NCBI RefSeq assembly: GCF_000247695.1
Contig: NW_004624742.1
Location: 4,006,238-4,070,237, forward strand
Direction: 5' to 3'
Length of the DNA: 64,000 nucleotides
Origin: Heterocephalus glaber
Taxonomy: Eukaryota; Chordata; Mammalia; Rodentia; Bathyergidae
In this document: positions 61,600 to 64,000 of the stretch, piece by piece
Layout of the letters: each line of letters starts with the position of its first letter
Numbering within the stretch: the stretch's first letter is position 1
Notes under the pieces: generated by a model
What the model saw: only the letters and a program-made list of their open reading frames with translations
Told to the model about the DNA's origin: nothing
The model's database searches: none
Position numbers and translations under genes: made by a program

Positions 61600-64000
61600 C
61601 AGGAATTTATCCATTTCCTCTGAATTTTTCAAGTACAGGTTCTCAAAGTAGTTACTGATAATCTTGGATTTTAGCAGAATCCACTGTGATTTCACCTTTT
61701 TCATTTCTAACTGCATGGATTTGGGTCTTTTCTTTCCTTTTCTCAAGATTAGTTAAGGGCTCTTTTGTTTAATCTTTCCAAGAACCAACTCTTCAAGTCA
61801 TTGATTCTTTGTAATGTTTTTTAACAGTCTCAATTTTATTAATTTTTATCCTGATCTTTATAATTTCCTTCTTTGTATTGCCTTTGGGTTTGGATTGTTC
61901 CTGTTCTTCTAGGACCTTGAGGTGCATCATTAGGTTATTTGAGCTTGATCTGTATTTCTGATGTGAGAATTCACTGCTATGAACTTCCCTCTAAGGACAG
62001 CTTTCATTCCATCCCGTAGGGATTACTGTTTGATTATAGAAACTAATTTTTTTTTGGTACCGGGGATCAAACTTTGGACCTTGTGCTTGCAAGGCAGGCA
62101 TAGAAACTAATTTAATTTCATCTGTGACCCAATGAGAGTATTAATTTCCATGTGTTTGGATGGTTTATGTAGGTTTTGCCATTGATTTCTAATTTCATTG
62201 CACTATGATCTGATAATATGAATGGGATAATTGATTCTTTTGTTTGTACTTAAGCATGCCATACTGGCTGTTTGGAGAAAGTCCCATGTGCTGCTGAGAA
62301 TGTGTATTCTGTTGTTGGATGGAACACTCTGTAGATATCTATTAAATCCATTTATTTAAAGGTTTGGTTCAACTCTGTTATTTCTTTGTTGATTTTTTTG
62401 TCCAGTTGATCTGTCCATTGTGACAGTGGAGTATTGTGGTTCCTCATGACAAATCTATTGGTGTGTATGATTTTTCTTTGCTATATAAAGTTGGGTGCAC
62501 TGGTATTTGGTGGGTATAATTGTTAACTCTTCCTGTTGAATTGTTCCCTTAATATGTAGTTACCTTCTTTGCCTCTTCTGATCAATCTTAGCTTGAAATC
62601 CACTTTGTCTGAAATTAGTATAGCAACTCCTGCTTTTTTCTGGGTTTCCATTACATGGAATATTGTTTCTCATCCTTTGATTTTTAATCTGTGTTTTTGA
62701 ATTAAATGTTTCTTGTATGCTATGTTTTCATTGGGTTTTCTTGATCCATTCTGCCAATCTGTCTTTTGACTGGGGAACTGAAACCATTCACATTGAGAGT
62801 TACCAAGAGGTACTTATTCCTGTCATTGCATTATTTTCCTGTTGCTGATTTTGTTTTCCTTCCTTTTGCCTAGCTGCACATCCTGCCAGGTGTATTCATT
62901 TTGACTTATTATCATTGTTGGCCTGTCTCTTTCTAGGATATTCTTGAGAATTTCTTGTAAACTTGGTATGGTGGTCATGAATTTCTTGAGGTGCTCTTTG
63001 TCATAGAAATACCTTATTTCTCCATTAATTTTAAAGGAAAGTTTTGCAGGATACATAAGTTAGGGTTGGAAATAGTTACCTTTTAGGGCTTAAAAAACTT
63101 CACTCCAAGCCCTCCTGGCCTTTAAGGTTTGTGTAGAGAGAAGTCTGCTCTGATTCTAATGGGTTTACCTTTGTATATGAATTGTTGCTTTTCTTTAAAA
63201 GCTTTTAAGATTTTGTACCTGTGATGGACTTCTAGAATTCTGAGTATAATGTGGCATGGAGAGGTCCTCTTTTAGTCATGGCCATTTGAGGTTCTATATA
63301 CCTCACTTATCTGTATGTTTCTTTCCCTTTATTTGGGAAATTTTCTGCCATTATTTCTGTGAATGAGTTTTTTTATGCCATTTGTGTTGTCTTCTCACTT
63401 TTCAGTTGTTCCAATTATTCTTAGTCTTCTTTGCATCATCTAGCAATTGCTGGATCAATTCTTCGTTTTCCCTTGCTGTTTTTAAGGTGTCTTTGAGTAG
63501 TTGGTCTTTGAAGGCATCACTGTCCTTCTAGTTCTGAAATTTTATCCTCACATTGGTCCATCCTGCTGCCCATACTTTCAATGTGATTTTTAATCTCCTG
63601 ATTTCAGATTGGAACCTTTTCATGGACTCTAATTCATTATTAAGCTGATCATTCATTATTAAGCTGATCATTCATGTTTTGTATCATTTTGTTTAACTTA
63701 CCTAACTTACCATTATTGTCTTCTGAGTGCTCTTATCTTTTTGGTTATTAGTTCCATTATGTTAGTTATATCTTTTATAATCCCACTGAGTATCTCTTTG
63801 AGCTGTTTTCTAACCTCCTGTGCTATGCTTTCAAGTAATTCAGGTGTGTGGTTTATACTATGCTGCCCCCTTGATTGGCTTCAGAGGAGTTGGGGTTTAG
63901 GAGGCATTGTTGCCTTTTCTTCCCATGTTTCTATTGGTTTTGTTTTGTGTTGAGGTTTGTGGATGTTTATAGTCTAATGACTTTATTGTTAGTACAGAGA
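61600..64000 (-). mobile_element. Long minus-strand L1 (ORF2 5' half and ORF1 region)
   Basis: The plus strand shows inverted ORF2. ATTTATCCATTTCCTCTGAA (the end of the inter-domain part) is followed by AAGAACCAACTCTTCAAGTC, then GAATGTGTATTCTGTTGTTG. TTAGTATAGCAACTCCTGCT is the complement of the endonuclease segment reading AGVAILISDK. From about 62,830 the sequence changes to an ORF1/5' region, with CTTGTAAACTTGGTATGGTG and TTATTTCTGTGAATGAG blocks. The element continues past the right edge. It lies about 0.6 kb beyond the BCAR3 stop codon. Confidence 0.85.
62036..62113 (-). mobile_element. Truncated ID SINE in L1, 14-bp TSD
   Basis: Poly(T), GGTACCGGGGATCAAACTTT, GGACCTTGTGCTTGCAAGGC, then the copy stops. 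Perfect repeats ATAGAAACTAATTT flank it at 62,036-62,049 and 62,100-62,113. It is a 5'-truncated ID copy inserted in the L1 endonuclease/ORF2 region. Confidence 0.95.

Overview
The window is nuclear DNA from a placental mammal. It carries the 3' two thirds of one gene on the plus strand, set among introns full of transposon remnants. The gene is BCAR3 (breast cancer anti-estrogen resistance protein 3, also called NSP2 or AND-34), an adaptor with an SH2 domain and a Cdc25/RasGEF-like domain. The repeats point to a rodent outside the mouse/rat group. They include many ID-type SINEs with tRNA-like promoter boxes and composite SINEs made of a B1-like left half and an ID-like right half, a design known from squirrel-related rodents and some other non-murid families. 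A URR1-like hAT element and L1 copies with pyrimidine-rich 3' UTRs (minus-strand copies) also fit. I cannot fix the species from sequence alone.

Layout. Positions 1-34,946 are intronic or upstream sequence with no exon I can support. This part holds an L1 fragment at the left edge, a short retrocopy with a 16-bp target-site duplication (TSD), a LINE-2 reverse-transcriptase relic (about 16.3-17.4 kb), a nested SINE/hAT cluster (20.5-21.5 kb), a mariner relic with terminal inverted repeats (26.1-26.5 kb), two L1 3' ends, and an assembly gap of exactly 100 N at 31,407-31,506 beside a 66-67-bp tandem repeat. Nine BCAR3 coding exons follow between 34,947 and 61,013. They join in frame with canonical GT-AG sites into 705 codons plus a stop. 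The N-terminal part of the protein (about 120 residues, judging by the 825-residue human protein) must be encoded upstream of the window. The first two exons make the SH2 domain, the next two the Ser/Pro-rich linker, and the last five most of the C-terminal domain that docks onto p130Cas/BCAR1. The 3' UTR is short, and from about 61.6 kb to the right edge lies a long minus-strand L1.

Most of the remaining sequence is SINEs, L1, MIR and L2 debris and simple repeats. No second functional gene, tRNA, CRISPR array or undescribed system was found. The most interesting observations concern transposons: a twin-primed L1 with an inverted 5' part, nested insertions that give a relative chronology, and a variable-number tandem repeat (VNTR) next to the gap, flanked by a possible L1 ORF1-like stretch, inside a SINE. 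There are also two unexplained protein-like open stretches. The orientation, phase and order of the BCAR3 exons are well supported; the family names of old repeats are from memory and less certain.
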